64,000 nucleotides of DNA, from positions 258,156,019 through 258,220,018 of the forward strand of contig CAKMRJ010005634.1 of NCBI GenBank assembly GCA_928212115.1. Reading direction: 5' to 3'. This stretch comes from Lactuca virosa. Its lineage: Eukaryota > Streptophyta > Magnoliopsida > Asterales > Asteraceae. How positions within the stretch are numbered: position 1 is the first letter of the stretch; each line of letters starts with the position of its first letter. The translations under genes and the position numbers were made by a program. Positions 31,868 to 41,975 of the stretch are shown in pieces. The notes below the pieces were generated by a model. That model made no database searches and was not told where the DNA came from. It saw only the letters and a program-made list of their open reading frames with translations.

Positions 31868-32944
31868 TCATGGACTATGGAAAAGATGCGGGTACTTTTG
31901 TTTCATTTGACCTTCTCGCTCCCAAGAGAATTCAGGTCCCCGCTTGGCATTCCAGCGAACCTTCACTACTGGTATGCGACTTTGTTCCGTTCGTTTGACT
32001 TCCCTATCCATGATTTCTATTGGTTCTTCCACAAAGTTTAGACTCTCGTTTATCTCGATTTCATCGAGTGGAATCACAAGAGTTTCGTCGGATAGGCATT
32101 TCTTTAGGTTTGACACGTGGAAGATAGGGTATACGTTATTAAGTTCTTGTGTTAGACAGAGTTTGTAAGCTACTGGGCTGATTCTAGCGAGAATCTCGAA
32201 CGGCCCAATGTACCTTGGATTTAATTTTCCACGCTTTTTGAAGCGTATCATGCCCTTCCAGGGTGAGACCTTCAACAGAACGCGGTCACCCACCTGGAAT
32301 TCCAAGGGTTTCCGTCTCTTGTCTGCGTAACTATTTTGTCTATCTCTAGAGGCTTTCAGTCGTTCTCAGATTTGGATGATCTTTTCTGTGGTTTCTCGAA
32401 TGATTTTTGGACTAGTGAGAGTGTTGTCAGGAGCTTGGCCTTTAGCTAGTTGCGTGTCACCCACTTCAACCCAGCACAGAGGGGATCTGCACTTACGGCC
32501 ATAGAGGGCTTCGAATGGGGCAACCTTGATGCTAGTGTGATAGCTATTGTTGTATGAAAACTCGACAAGTGTCAAGTGGGTATCCCATGCCTTACCGAAG
32601 TCGATCACACAGGCTCTCAGCATGTCTTCTAGAGTTTTGATAGTTCTCTCACTCTGCCCGTCTGTTTGTGGGTGGTAGGTTGTACTCATATCCAACCTAG
32701 TTCCCAGAGATTTCTGTAATGACTGCCAGAATCGCGAGGTGAATCTACTGCCTCTATCCGAGATAATAGATATTGGCACACCATGCAGTCGTACTATCTC
32801 TCTGATGTAAGTTCTGGTTAATTTCTCCATCTTGTTTGTTTCCTTTATTGGTAGGAAGTGAGCGGATTTGGTTAATCTATCGACGATTACCCAAATGGTG
32901 TCATGACCATCCTTGGTTTTGGGTAACTTGGTTATGAAATCCAT
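31868..32944 (-). pseudogene. pol: TE6 integrase core, C-terminal domain and chromodomain
   Basis: One frame with a single TGA near 32363. The core opens MDFITKLPKTKDGHDT. The catalytic triad is intact: Asp in VIVDRLTKSAHF, Asp in ISDRGSRFTS and, exactly 35 residues later, Glu in QSERTIKTLED. The GPY/F region follows (FQVGDRVLLKVSPWKG, NPRYIGPFEIL, VFHVSNLKK-like). The end is a chromodomain (EEPIEIMDREVKRTEQSRIP, then VRWNAKRGPEFSWERE), which in chromoviruses directs insertion toward particular chromatin. This is the best preserved pol piece in the window. An upstream frameshift separates it from the zinc domain. Confidence 0.9.
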
Positions 32945-33375
32945 TGTAATCCGCTCCCACTTCCACTCAGGTATCTCTGGCTGCTGTAATCAACCTGAGG
33001 GCTTCTGGTATTCTACATTGACTTTGGCGCAAGTTAGGCATTTGCCCACATAGGTAGCGATCTCGGCTTTCATGTTCGACCACCAATAAAGTTTCTTGAG
33101 ATCCAGATACATCTTATCTGAACCTGGATGAACGGAGTATCGAGTTTTGTGGGCTTCGTTCATGACAACATCTCTGTAGCCACCAAACTTCGGTGTCCAG
33201 ATCTGATTAAGAAGTAACGAACTCCGTCACCCTTGATTTCTAAGTTCTTCTCCATTCCTCTTAGGACTTCATCTGCCACATTATCCGGCTTCAAGGCTTC
33301 TAACTGAGCCTCTTTGATCTGTGTGGACAGATGTGAATGGATTGTCATGGTTAGTGCCTTCACTCTACGACCTGA
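32945..33375 (-). pseudogene. pol: TE6 RNase H-integrase linker and H2C2 zinc domain
   Basis: 33160-33363 reads a linker with HSHLSTQIKEAQLEA. After a frameshift near 33200, NEAHKTRYSVHPG and GKCLTCAKV give the H2C2 zinc-binding domain of integrase. A stop interrupts PSG-LQQPEIPEWKWE, just before the core. Confidence 0.8.
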
Positions 33376-34215
33376 TTACTCCTTTCGACTAAGGGCATCT
33401 GCTACTACTTTGGCTTTGTCGGGATGATAGAGAATTTTGCATTCGTAATCATTGAGTAGCTCTACCCATCGTCGGTGTCTCATGTTAAGTTCTTTCTGAT
33501 CGAAGATGTGTTGGAGGCTTTTGTGGTTGGTAAAGATGGTGCAATTGGTACCGTAAAGGTAATGCCTCCAGATTTTTAGAGCAAACACTACTGCTCCTAA
33601 CTCAAGATCATGAGTAGTGTAATTGACCTCGTGTGCCTTTAGCTGTCTCGAGGCAAAGGCAATAACCTTTCCTCGCTGCATAAGCACACAGCCTAGCCCC
33701 TGATTGGATGCATCGCAGTATACTACGAAGTCTTTTGTCCCTTCTGGGAGAGACAAGATAGGTGCGCTGCACATGGCTTGCTTCAGTGTTTGGAACGCAA
33801 TGTCCTGTTTCTCTCCCCAACTAAAAGTTACACCCTTCTGAGTTAGGGTGGTAAGCGGTTTAGCGATTCTAGAGAAATTCTGTATGAACATGCGGTAGTA
33901 GCCAGCAAGTCCTAAAAATTGGCGGATTTCTGTTGGCGTTCTAGGTGCTGACCAGTTCTCAATTGCCTTTATTTTGGAAGGGTCCACGTGTATTCCTTCT
34001 TCGCTGACCACATGACCAAGGAAATTTACCTTCCTAATCCAAAACTCGCACTTTGAGAACTTCGAATAAAGCCTTTCCGCCCTTAGAGTTTCTAAGACTT
34101 GTCTCAGATGCTGGCTATGATCTTCCTTACTTCGTGAGTAAATAAGTATATCATCTATGAATACTATCACGAATTTGTCGAGGAAGGGACGCCACTCCCG
34201 ATTCATTAGATCCAT
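33376..34215 (-). CDS. pol: TE6 RT palm/thumb and RNase H, 279-codon open stretch
   Basis: Uninterrupted from MDLMNREWRPFLDKFVIVFI to VVADALSRKE. RT motif FIDDILIYS carries the paired catalytic aspartates; LGHVVSEEGI and FLGLAGYYRMFI are the usual connection segments. RNase H has Asp in VVYCDASNQGLG and Glu in HDLELGAVVFAL, but the third acidic residue, normally Asp in TDHKSL, is Asn here (TNHKSL), so RNase H is probably inactive. A TAG ends the frame. It is a fragment of a broken pol, not a free gene. Confidence 0.88.
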   Translation of the reverse strand: MDLMNREWRPFLDKFVIVFIDDILIYSRSKEDHSQHLRQVLETLRAERLYSKFSKCEFWIRKVNFLGHVVSEEGIHVDPSKIKAIENWSAPRTPTEIRQFLGLAGYYRMFIQNFSRIAKPLTTLTQKGVTFSWGEKQDIAFQTLKQAMCSAPILSLPEGTKDFVVYCDASNQGLGCVLMQRGKVIAFASRQLKAHEVNYTTHDLELGAVVFALKIWRHYLYGTNCTIFTNHKSLQHIFDQKELNMRHRRWVELLNDYECKILYHPDKAKVVADALSRKE

Positions 34216-34508
34216 GAATACTGCGGGTGCATTGTTAGACCGAAGGGCATTACTACAAACTCGTAGTGACCATAACGAGTTCGGAATGCTGTTTTGGGAA
34301 CAACATTCTCATGGACCCGTAATTGGTGATACCCGATATTAGGTCAATCTATGAAAGGTAGCTGGCCCCTTGGAGTTGATCGAAGAGGTCGTCTATTCGC
34401 GGAAGAGGGTATCGGTTCTTAATGGTAAGCTTGTTTACTTCGCGGTAATCTATGCACATTCGGAAAGATCCATCCTTCTTCTTCACGAACAGGTTTGGTG
34501 CTCCCCAG
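34216..34508 (-). pseudogene. pol: TE6 RT fingers, frameshifted
   Basis: Reads FVKKKDGSFRMCIDYREVNK and NRYPLPRIDDLFDQLQG, then a stop and one-base losses near 34340 and 34240, then GHYEFVVMPFGL. It is cut at 34508 by TE7; the preceding residues are across the insertion at 45077. Confidence 0.85.
34504..34508. repeat. Target-site duplication of TE7 (left)
   Basis: CCCAG, identical to 45072-45076. Confidence 0.9.
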
Positions 34509-37500
34509 TGTCACACCCCCGAACCAGACGGCGGAAACGTCCGGGGGCTTGTATGTGACTTCATCTTGAGATATCATTACAGTGAATATAAATGAAACAT
34601 AACATCATCATCATCACACATGTAATATAACAACATTCATTGTTTACATCGAGTATTGTATTTGAATATTACATGCCAAAATAGTCAGATTATGATGAAA
34701 CAAAATATAACACAATATCCATTAGTTTGTTTCGTTCATCCTGCTTCAACGGTTTCCTGAGAATACAAGTTAAAAAAGGTCAACATAAAAATGTTGGTGA
34801 GTTCATAAGCATGTTTGTGAAAATGATTTGTATAACTTTGAAACCACCAGAAAATCCTATATTTTCTGAAAACTGTTTAGTATGTTTGTGTCAGATCTTG
34901 TATTAATGCATGTATGTTATTGTTTATTTGAATAAAAGGGTAAAGAGAACGTAGAGAGAATGTAAAGAGCATGTATAGAGAATGTTCACAGACAACCCGA
35001 TGTTGTCTATAAAAGAGAAAGCTGCCATACCAACCCCCGAGGTTGAGTACCAATGAGAGTATGTTTCCGAGTAATCCAAAAGAAAAGAGAATGGTCTTCC
35101 GTAAACTTCATAACGTTAATTCCTCTAAGTGAGCCATCATAACCATACTAAATAATGACAATTTCGCCTGTCTTGGCGTTGTTGAACGCCGATTTTGATT
35201 ATAAGGTTTTGATTATAAGGTTTTCGTCACCCTAGACTGAGTTAGTCTAACTGTAGCGAACAACTCAGGTGTGGGGTGTCATCCCCGTATAGATCTATAC
35301 ACAAATCCCCGCTCTCCCTCCAAGAGACTCTGGTTATAACTACAGGCTACGATCGAACACTTAATAGGTGTCAACCGATCAAACTCACTAGATCCTTAAT
35401 CGAATTTACGCGAAGAAAGGTATAATCTCATTCCAGACCCAATGAACCATGTAAGTGAACCACTAAGGCATCGCTAAACATGTAAATCATTTCAAGGCCC
35501 AATTGGAATGAGATTATATAACATGGGCCCGAAATATATATGAAAGGACAACGAAGGCCCATTTCACATGTAAGGTATTTACAGGCCCAAATAGCACACA
35601 AATAGTATCCAAGGTCCGTCGCACATGTTAATGGGTCAATGAGGCCCAATAAACATATAAATAGTATACAGGACCTATCGCACATAAAAATGGGCCACTA
35701 AGGCCCAATAACCTAGAAATTTGATCAAATTAATCCGTTTGTTAGTTTATCGTTGGTTTTAGTTCAAGTATTTACTAAAATAGCATAAAAGCCCACTTTT
35801 TGTAAAAATGACGTTCTTGGCCCAATAAGCCAAAAATTTACAATTAAGGCCCAATTTTTGTAAGAATAACACTTTAGTCTCCATTTTGTTCAAAACTTGT
35901 GTTGATGACTAGTTTGTGGTAAAACTAACATTTTAAACCTATTTTTGTCAAAAATATGATTTTTGGCTTGATTTTTGTGAAAATACACATTTTTCTGGTT
36001 TTGGGCTTTTCCGGCCTAGTTGTTGCAAAATTTGTAGAAAAATCACCATAAGTCAAAATATAGATCCGTAAATTCTGGAAGTTTGGAAATTTTGTCTACT
36101 TTGTTCACAATTTTTCATAATTTTTAATGGCTTCTAACAAGTGTGAAATTTCTCACCTTCACAGGCTGGTCCGAAATTATTTCAAATCTGATAGGCAGTT
36201 TTGTAAAATTCGCCAAAAATTGTAGAAAAATCAAACGTGAGCGTAGTCATTTTAAAGGTATAAACCTGAAGTGTTTGCATGTAAAACAGTTTTGAAAAGT
36301 ATTATCATTTAGGTGGTCAAAACAGTTCGAGATTGGACCAAAACGTTTCTGTGAAGGGCTGATTTTTGAGTTTAGTTTATAGATCTTGGAACACAACACT
36401 CATTTTTACTATTTTAAATGTATAAATCCCAGATCTACTAGTTTACATGTATTATATGTGATAAAACATACTTTTCTCAAGGTTTTCATGTGGATCCAAG
36501 TGATAAACTTAATATTCTTAACATATTTTTAGATTTATGAAGTAAATAACACATAACCACCAAATAAATCATGAAAAAACACACATATTCATACATACAC
36601 ACATAGATCTACACAACACAACTTGTATTCTCCCCCAAAACAAAGTAAAAATCGAAAATAGGGGGTATGAACTCACCTTGGGGTTTTCAAGATGTAGATG
36701 AAGAAGGAGAGGGATTTTTGAGTCCTAGCTTGTGCCTTGAAGAGATCTCGAATTGATGGTTGCTCTAAGACCCATATTTACGAAAATGGAGTGTAAGAGG
36801 AAGGATTTTTGTTTAAACTTGGACATAACAAAAGAGTTTAACCAATGGCTTACCAAGTTATGAAGCTTGGAGAAGACTTTCTTGAATAACACCCTCACAA
36901 ACCCATGAATTTTTTAAGAAGAGGAAGAGAGAATCTTTGAGTGTTGAGAGAAAAGTGTGAATTGTTTGTGTGTATGCGTATGGCTGAGGGGTAGAGGAGG
37001 GAGGAGAGAAGTAGGAGTTTACTTCTTCAAGCTTGGATGTGATGTGCCTAGATGTTTGGTGGTTCAAGACATGGAAATATGTTAGACAACAATGAGGTGT
37101 CACCCCATTTTCTCCCATTAGTTTTCTCTTTTTTTTGTGTTTTAATTGATGTTGGGCCGAGCTTTTGGGCCAAGAAGGTAGGAATTGGAATAGCTTGATC
37201 CCATTAAACTTTAGTTAGGATTTTTGGAGACTAATCATAAAATCTTTCGGCCCATTGGGCCTTTAGGGTATCTCTCGGCCCAATAGTATAAAAGAATGGG
37301 TTCTAAGGTCCATTAGGGTTAGAATGAATCATTCTAGGCCCAAATGGTCCAAAATGTTATAGATTTGTGAGTGTAGGTCCAATTTGAACCCAATTCAAAG
37401 TTTCTAGGCCCAAAGTAGTTCAAGTTGAAGGTTTATTGGTCCATTAGGCCCAATAAGAGAATCCTAGTCCATAGCGAACTTGAACCGGGATGTCTAGGGA

Positions 37501-37635
37501 TTTCAACTCATAGTTGAACATATGAGATGTATTTGAATGAGCATAGAGTATGATATTCTCTTAGAGTACAAGTTATTACACTAGGTGAATGATTACATGA
37601 GAGTATAATTTCCTAGCAAAATGCTAGTTGTGACA
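34509..37635 (-). repeat. TE7 3' LTR
   Basis: 3,127 bp. Very similar to 41976-45071. Rich in GGCCCAAT (35490-35860), with a GGCCCATTGGGCC palindrome at 37249-37261 near its minus-strand 5' end. Confidence 0.93.
35480..35860. promoter_or_regulatory. GGCCCAAT cluster (TE7 LTR)
   Basis: At least seven GGCCCA words in about 380 bp, matching plant site II cores; repeated in the other LTR. Function is inferred. Confidence 0.35.
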
Positions 37636-37672
37636 TCATCCCCCCGTTAGAGGGAATTTCGTCCCGAAATTC
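37636..37672 (-). other. TE7 polypurine tract and pre-tract hairpin
   Basis: Minus-strand CGGGGGGATGA, preceded by GAATTTCGGGACGAAATTC (37654-37672), a perfect 8-bp foldback with a 3-nt loop. Confidence 0.8.
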
Positions 37673-39640
37673 TTTCGAAAGATAGGTTCATGAATGAGGG
37701 AATAGGTGAGGGCACTTCTGCTTTATCTGATCTTTGCGTTCCCATGTGAATTTCGGTCCACGCTTAGCGTTCCATCGAAATCCTCACAATCGGAATGCGA
37801 TTTTGTTTAGTACGCTTCACTTCCCTGTCCATAACTTCAACCGGTTCTTCGACGAACCGAAGATTCTTGTTTATCTCGATTTCTTCTAAAGAAATAACAA
37901 GGGTTTCATCTATTAAGCACTTTTTCAAATTTGAAATGTGGAACTCGGGGTGTACATTACTGAGCTCCGAAGGCAGCTGCAGCTTATAGGCTACCGGACC
38001 AATTCGGGCGAGAATCTCGAACGGTCCGATGTATCGCGGGTTCAGTTTTCCCCGTTACCCAAAGCGGATCATTCCTTCCAAGGAGAGTCCTTTAATAACA
38101 CGCGATCCCCGACTTGACATTCTAATGGCTTACGCCACTTGTCAGCATAGCTCTTCTGTCTATCTCGTGATGCTTGAAGTCGAGTTCTGATTTGAATTAT
38201 CTTCTCTGTCGTTTCGCGGATGGTTTTCTGGTCCCGTGAGAGTACTGACGAGTGATCTGCATTTACGACCATAAAGAGCCTCGAAAGGAGCAACCTTGAT
38301 GCTCGTGTGATAACTGTTGTTGTATGAGAATTCAACCAAGGGAAAGTGGGTATCCCATGACTTGCCGAAATCAATCACACCAGCTCGGAGCATGTCTTCG
38401 AGCGTTTGGATGGTCCGTTCGCTTTGGCTATCGGTTTGAGGGTGGTAAGCAACGCTCATATCTAGCTATGTTCCTATAGCCTTCTGGAGTGACTGTCAAA
38501 GTCTTGAAGTAATCCCGTTATCTCGATCCGAGATAGTAGATACCGATATTTCATGGAGTCTCACGATCTCCTTGATATAGATTCAAGCTAATCTTTCCGT
38601 CTTGTTTTATTTCTGTATTAGCAGGAAATGAGCAGATTGGGTTAACCTATTGACGATCACCCAGATAACGCCCAACTCAACTATTATAACTATAAGCTTC
38701 GTCCTTCGACTTCGAGGGTTTTATCCATCCATGTAGTGCTTTCTTCGCGATATTCTCCGGCTTTGATGCTTTCAAGGCTGGTCGTAGATGTTGACAGTGT
38801 TTTGTCCTTGCTTCATGAGCAGTTGAGTATGTTATCGATGAAAATAATTAAAAAGGCTGACTAGGAATGGTTGGGAGAACTCGGTTCGTAGGGTCCATGA
38901 ATACCGTGGGGGCATTCGTTAGACCGAAGGGTATCACAATGAAATTGAAATGGTCGTATCGAGTTCGAAAGGTAGTTTTTGGAATGTCCTCTTCTCGGAC
39001 TCGGAGCTGATGATATCCGAATCTTAGCTCTTATTTGGAGAAGTAACTAACTCCTTAAGCTGGTCAAATAAGACGTAAATCCGAGGAAGTGGGTATCGGT
39101 TTTTGATAGTGAGCTTATTTAATTCCCAAAGATCGCTGCACATTCTGAAGGATCCGTCTTCTTGACGAACAAGACTGGAGCTTCCCAGGTTGAAAAGCTT
39201 GGTCTGATGGATCCTTTGCTCAAAAATTTTCTTAATTGACTGGATAACTTCTGAATTTCGGCGGGAGTCAACCTATAGGGTGAATTGGCAATTGATGTGG
39301 TTCCCGGTATGAGGTCGATTCGAAATTCGACCTGTCTCTCTGGGGTATTCCCAGAAGTTCTTCGGAAAATACATCCGGAAAATCGCATGCTACTAGAATA
39401 CCTTGTATGCTTTCTTCTTCCTTGGTCTTGTCCACAACATGAGCGAGGAAAACGTAGTTCTTCTGATGCAGGCACTTCTGTGCCTTGATGCACGAGATAG
39501 GACGAGGATTGGCGCCAGGTTTATCACCATAGATTATTAGAGTTTCGTGATTAGGGAGGTGAAGGCAAACGGCCTTCTCGCGACACATAGTATCAGCACG
39601 GTGGGGGCTTAACCCAACCATGCCGATTATCACATCAAAC
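37673..39640 (-). pseudogene. pol: TE7 pol relic (protease end, RT start, integrase pieces)
   Basis: From the 5' side on the minus strand: protease tail (MIIGMVGLSPH, 39633 down), RT start (RQVEFRIDLIPG, SIRPSFSTWEAPVLFVKK, ending near 39119), then decayed RT. 38160-38459 reads integrase YHPQTDSQSERTIQTLEDML and FSYNNSYHTSIKVAPFEALY; 37690-38100 has GPY/F and chromodomain traces in shifting frames. The RT palm with YxDD, RNase H and the first half of integrase are deleted or unreadable. Non-functional. Confidence 0.8.
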
Positions 39641-39642
39641 TC

Positions 39643-40569
39643 CTAATATTTACTGGCATTAAATTTATTTAAAATGAATGGTTGTTTAGTGTTAAGGTGT
39701 ACTCTACATAAATATCCTAGGTTAATTCGGTTTTTCCCATTAGCCATCTCCACCGTGAAGGCTTTGTTTAGTTTCTGGGGTTGTTGTCTTAGTAAGTGCT
39801 CGAATTTGTTATTAACGAAGCTTCGCTCAGCTCCACTATCAAGTAAGATGCAAGAAAAAGAGTTGTTAAGTGGGAACGTACCAGTAACAACTGTCGGGTC
39901 TTGGACTGCTTCGCCTTGACCCAAGGTCAGGACCCTTCCTGATCCTTTTGCTCCTTGATTGTTAGCCTTGGGGCAATTGCGCCTGAAGTGACCGGTTCCT
40001 CCACACCCATAGCAGGTGTGACTGGTTTCATCATTGGTGTTGTTGTTAAGGTTGTTGCGATTGTTGTTGTTTTTGTTTGGCTGATGATTCTGTCGTGGAT
40101 AAGTTCTACAGTATCTGGTGGTGTGACTCTTTCGGTTGCATTTCTTACAATGTAGCTCCCGGCAGGCTCCCTTATGATAGAAATTGCACTGGTTGCATTT
40201 TGGAATACTTCCAGCATATGCTCTCGCTGGTGTTGATGTAGTAGGGGTCATGGTCGCATGGACAGCAACAACATGTTGCTTCTTCGAGAACCCTTGAGTG
40301 GGTTGTCCCTTTCTCTTACTTCCAGACTTCCGCTTCCTGTTCTTAAGCTTGGGGTTTGGAGTGCCTTGATAAGCTGTCACTTGTGGGTTTCCGTGCTCAT
40401 TCCTACGGCTGGAGTTGTCGATGCTATTTCCACCTCTATTGGTGTTGTTTGCGTTGAGTTGTGCCATAGCAGCAGTTATTGTCGCTGTTACAGCAGCTTG
40501 GAATGTAGCAGAGTCCATCTGCAGGAGCGGTGTCTCGTGGGTGTGCTTGTTATTTCTATGGGATGACAT
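39643..40569 (-). CDS. gag: TE7 gag-protease ORF lacking capsid core
   Basis: 308 codons open from ATG 40569. The N-terminus (MDSATFQAAVTATITAAMAQ) aligns with the starts of TE6 and TE9 gag. The next 200 or so residues seen in TE6 and TE9, the capsid core with the ALTWWN and RYIWGL motifs, are missing; the frame passes in phase to a lysine/arginine-rich segment. Then CNQCNFYHKGAC, CKKCNRKSHTTRYC and CYGCGGTGHFRRNC (three zinc motifs) and protease LLDSGAERSFV with the catalytic Asp-Ser-Gly. The in-frame deletion leaves nucleic-acid binding and protease without capsid assembly. It may be translated if transcribed; no host function is implied. Confidence 0.8.
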   Translation of the reverse strand: MSSHRNNKHTHETPLLQMDSATFQAAVTATITAAMAQLNANNTNRGGNSIDNSSRRNEHGNPQVTAYQGTPNPKLKNRKRKSGSKRKGQPTQGFSKKQHVVAVHATMTPTTSTPARAYAGSIPKCNQCNFYHKGACRELHCKKCNRKSHTTRYCRTYPRQNHQPNKNNNNRNNLNNNTNDETSHTCYGCGGTGHFRRNCPKANNQGAKGSGRVLTLGQGEAVQDPTVVTGTFPLNNSFSCILLDSGAERSFVNNKFEHLLRQQPQKLNKAFTVEMANGKNRINLGYLCRVHLNTKQPFILNKFNASKY

Positions 40570-40984
40570 TTTCCTGCTGCATGTTGATAAGCCAGATCGT
40601 AAGCAATGATCGTCATTCCTGGTTGTACTCTATAAATTTCGCGTCTTGTCGTATGATTCTCATTGTTTCCATCTACATCCCTATGATGTATTTACGGTAG
40701 TAGGTAATCGCAGATTTGGCACGATCGTTACGTCTATCCTTAGAGTATACGGGTTGTTTTGGTTTCGAGGTCCTTAAGTATCTAGCGGTTTCTAGGGTTC
40801 GGTTGTGCATATAATTGAATTTATGCAATAACATGAAATAAAGATAGCACATAATTGTTTCATTGGCAAGTACCATCTTAGTACACGAAAGAGAGTCATA
40901 TCAGATAGTAGGGGGAAAAAGAAAAGATTGATCCTAATCGTGGCAGAAAGTGTCTGGTGGTGGTTCTGATGAAGTGGATGCACC
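40570..40984 (-). other. TE7 leader between extra ORF and gag
   Basis: About 415 bp with no sustained minus-strand frame. Confidence 0.5.
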
Positions 40985-41559
40985 TCAGAGACGAGCTACT
41001 TGTCGCTCGGTATCTCGTAGTCGTACCTCCCAAACTAACTGTCTTGCTTGGGAGTCTCCGTTCACCTCCTGTGTTTGTCTCTCATCTCTCTCAACAGCAA
41101 CCGCATTTGGTCCGTTTGATTTGGGGTGTCTTGAGCTTGGTTGCCAATGTCTTGAGTGCGTCGGACCATGCCTGGGAGGGACCGGTCAGCTAGTCCTCTA
41201 TGAATAAGATCGAAGAAACCTCGGTTCCTACCGTAGTGTGGTCATATTCCCTGCTGGTGACTCCATCTCCAAATATCGTGTGCCCATGGGGCTTGGGGAC
41301 ATCAGGGCCCTTACGATAATCCAGTACTCTAGCCATGTATGGAAGATTGATGACAACGGATTCTACATCCGAGTCATCATCATCATCGCCCTCGAGCTCT
41401 TCCTCTTCGAGGTTCACTACTGGCTCGGCGGGTTCATCTGTAAGTTCTACTTCATGTTCCTCTTCTGGTTCTTCCTTTGAGTCTTCTTCTGGGTCAAGCC
41501 ACCCTGCATTCCCCTGACTAGGGAAATAGGGGTCTCCTGGCTAATGATGCTCGTCCATA
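40985..41559 (-). pseudogene. TE7 extra acidic ORF upstream of gag, broken
   Basis: On the minus strand ATG 41559 opens MDEHH, stop, PGDPYFPSQGNAGWLDPEED, then a strongly acidic run (EEEELEGDDDDDSDVESVV) and a segment ending EVSSILFIED before a stop at 41190. After a frameshift, WEVRLRDTERQVARL, a heptad-like stretch, runs to a stop at 40985. GDPYFP followed by acidic residues and a C-terminal coiled-coil-like end parallels the better preserved ORF of TE8 (51888-52697, GDPYYP). The position between primer-binding site and gag, and the sense orientation, also match. Product unknown. Confidence 0.5.
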
Positions 41560-41735
41560 ATGTATTGCACGAAGGGGTATACCCTACTAGAAACAAATAG
41601 TACACCAAATACTCCTATAGTATTTAAATTTTGTTTAGGTTTGATTCTATAAGCTCTTTGGATAATTAAATGGTAAGTTTTTGATTCATTGTCCATCACA
41701 ATTACTCACGAACACATGTTGGTCGTACTTTGAAT

Positions 41736-41760
41736 GAATGTAGTTGATCAGGCTACATTC
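41736..41760 (-). other. TE7 leader hairpin with palindromic TGATCA loop
   Basis: GAATGTAG / CTACATTC (8 bp) closes a 9-nt loop TTGATCAGG containing self-complementary TGATCA. About 200 nt downstream of the primer-binding site on the element strand. Same loop and place in TE6 and TE9, different stems. Confidence 0.75.
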
Positions 41761-41960
41761 ACCCCCAACACGACTAGATAACTGTCCGGGTTTAATAGCG
41801 ATGTTCAAATCCTCCAAAGACTTTTACTGTTCTTCTTGTGTTATTAATCTAAAATGCACACATAAGTATGTATTTTAATTATTATGTTCAGAGTTTAGTC
41901 CCATTGTATTTATAGTTGCATATCCTGTATGATTAGATATGCTAGTTCACTATAAACAAT

Positions 41961-41972
41961 GCTCTGATACCA
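41961..41972 (-). other. TE7 primer-binding site
   Basis: Minus-strand TGGTATCAGAGC, three bases from the LTR. Confidence 0.9.
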
Positions 41973-41975
41973 ATC

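Noticed and set aside
39674..40609. Several plus-strand frames of 60-100 codons
   Set aside because: Antisense shadows of the TE7 gag-protease ORF.
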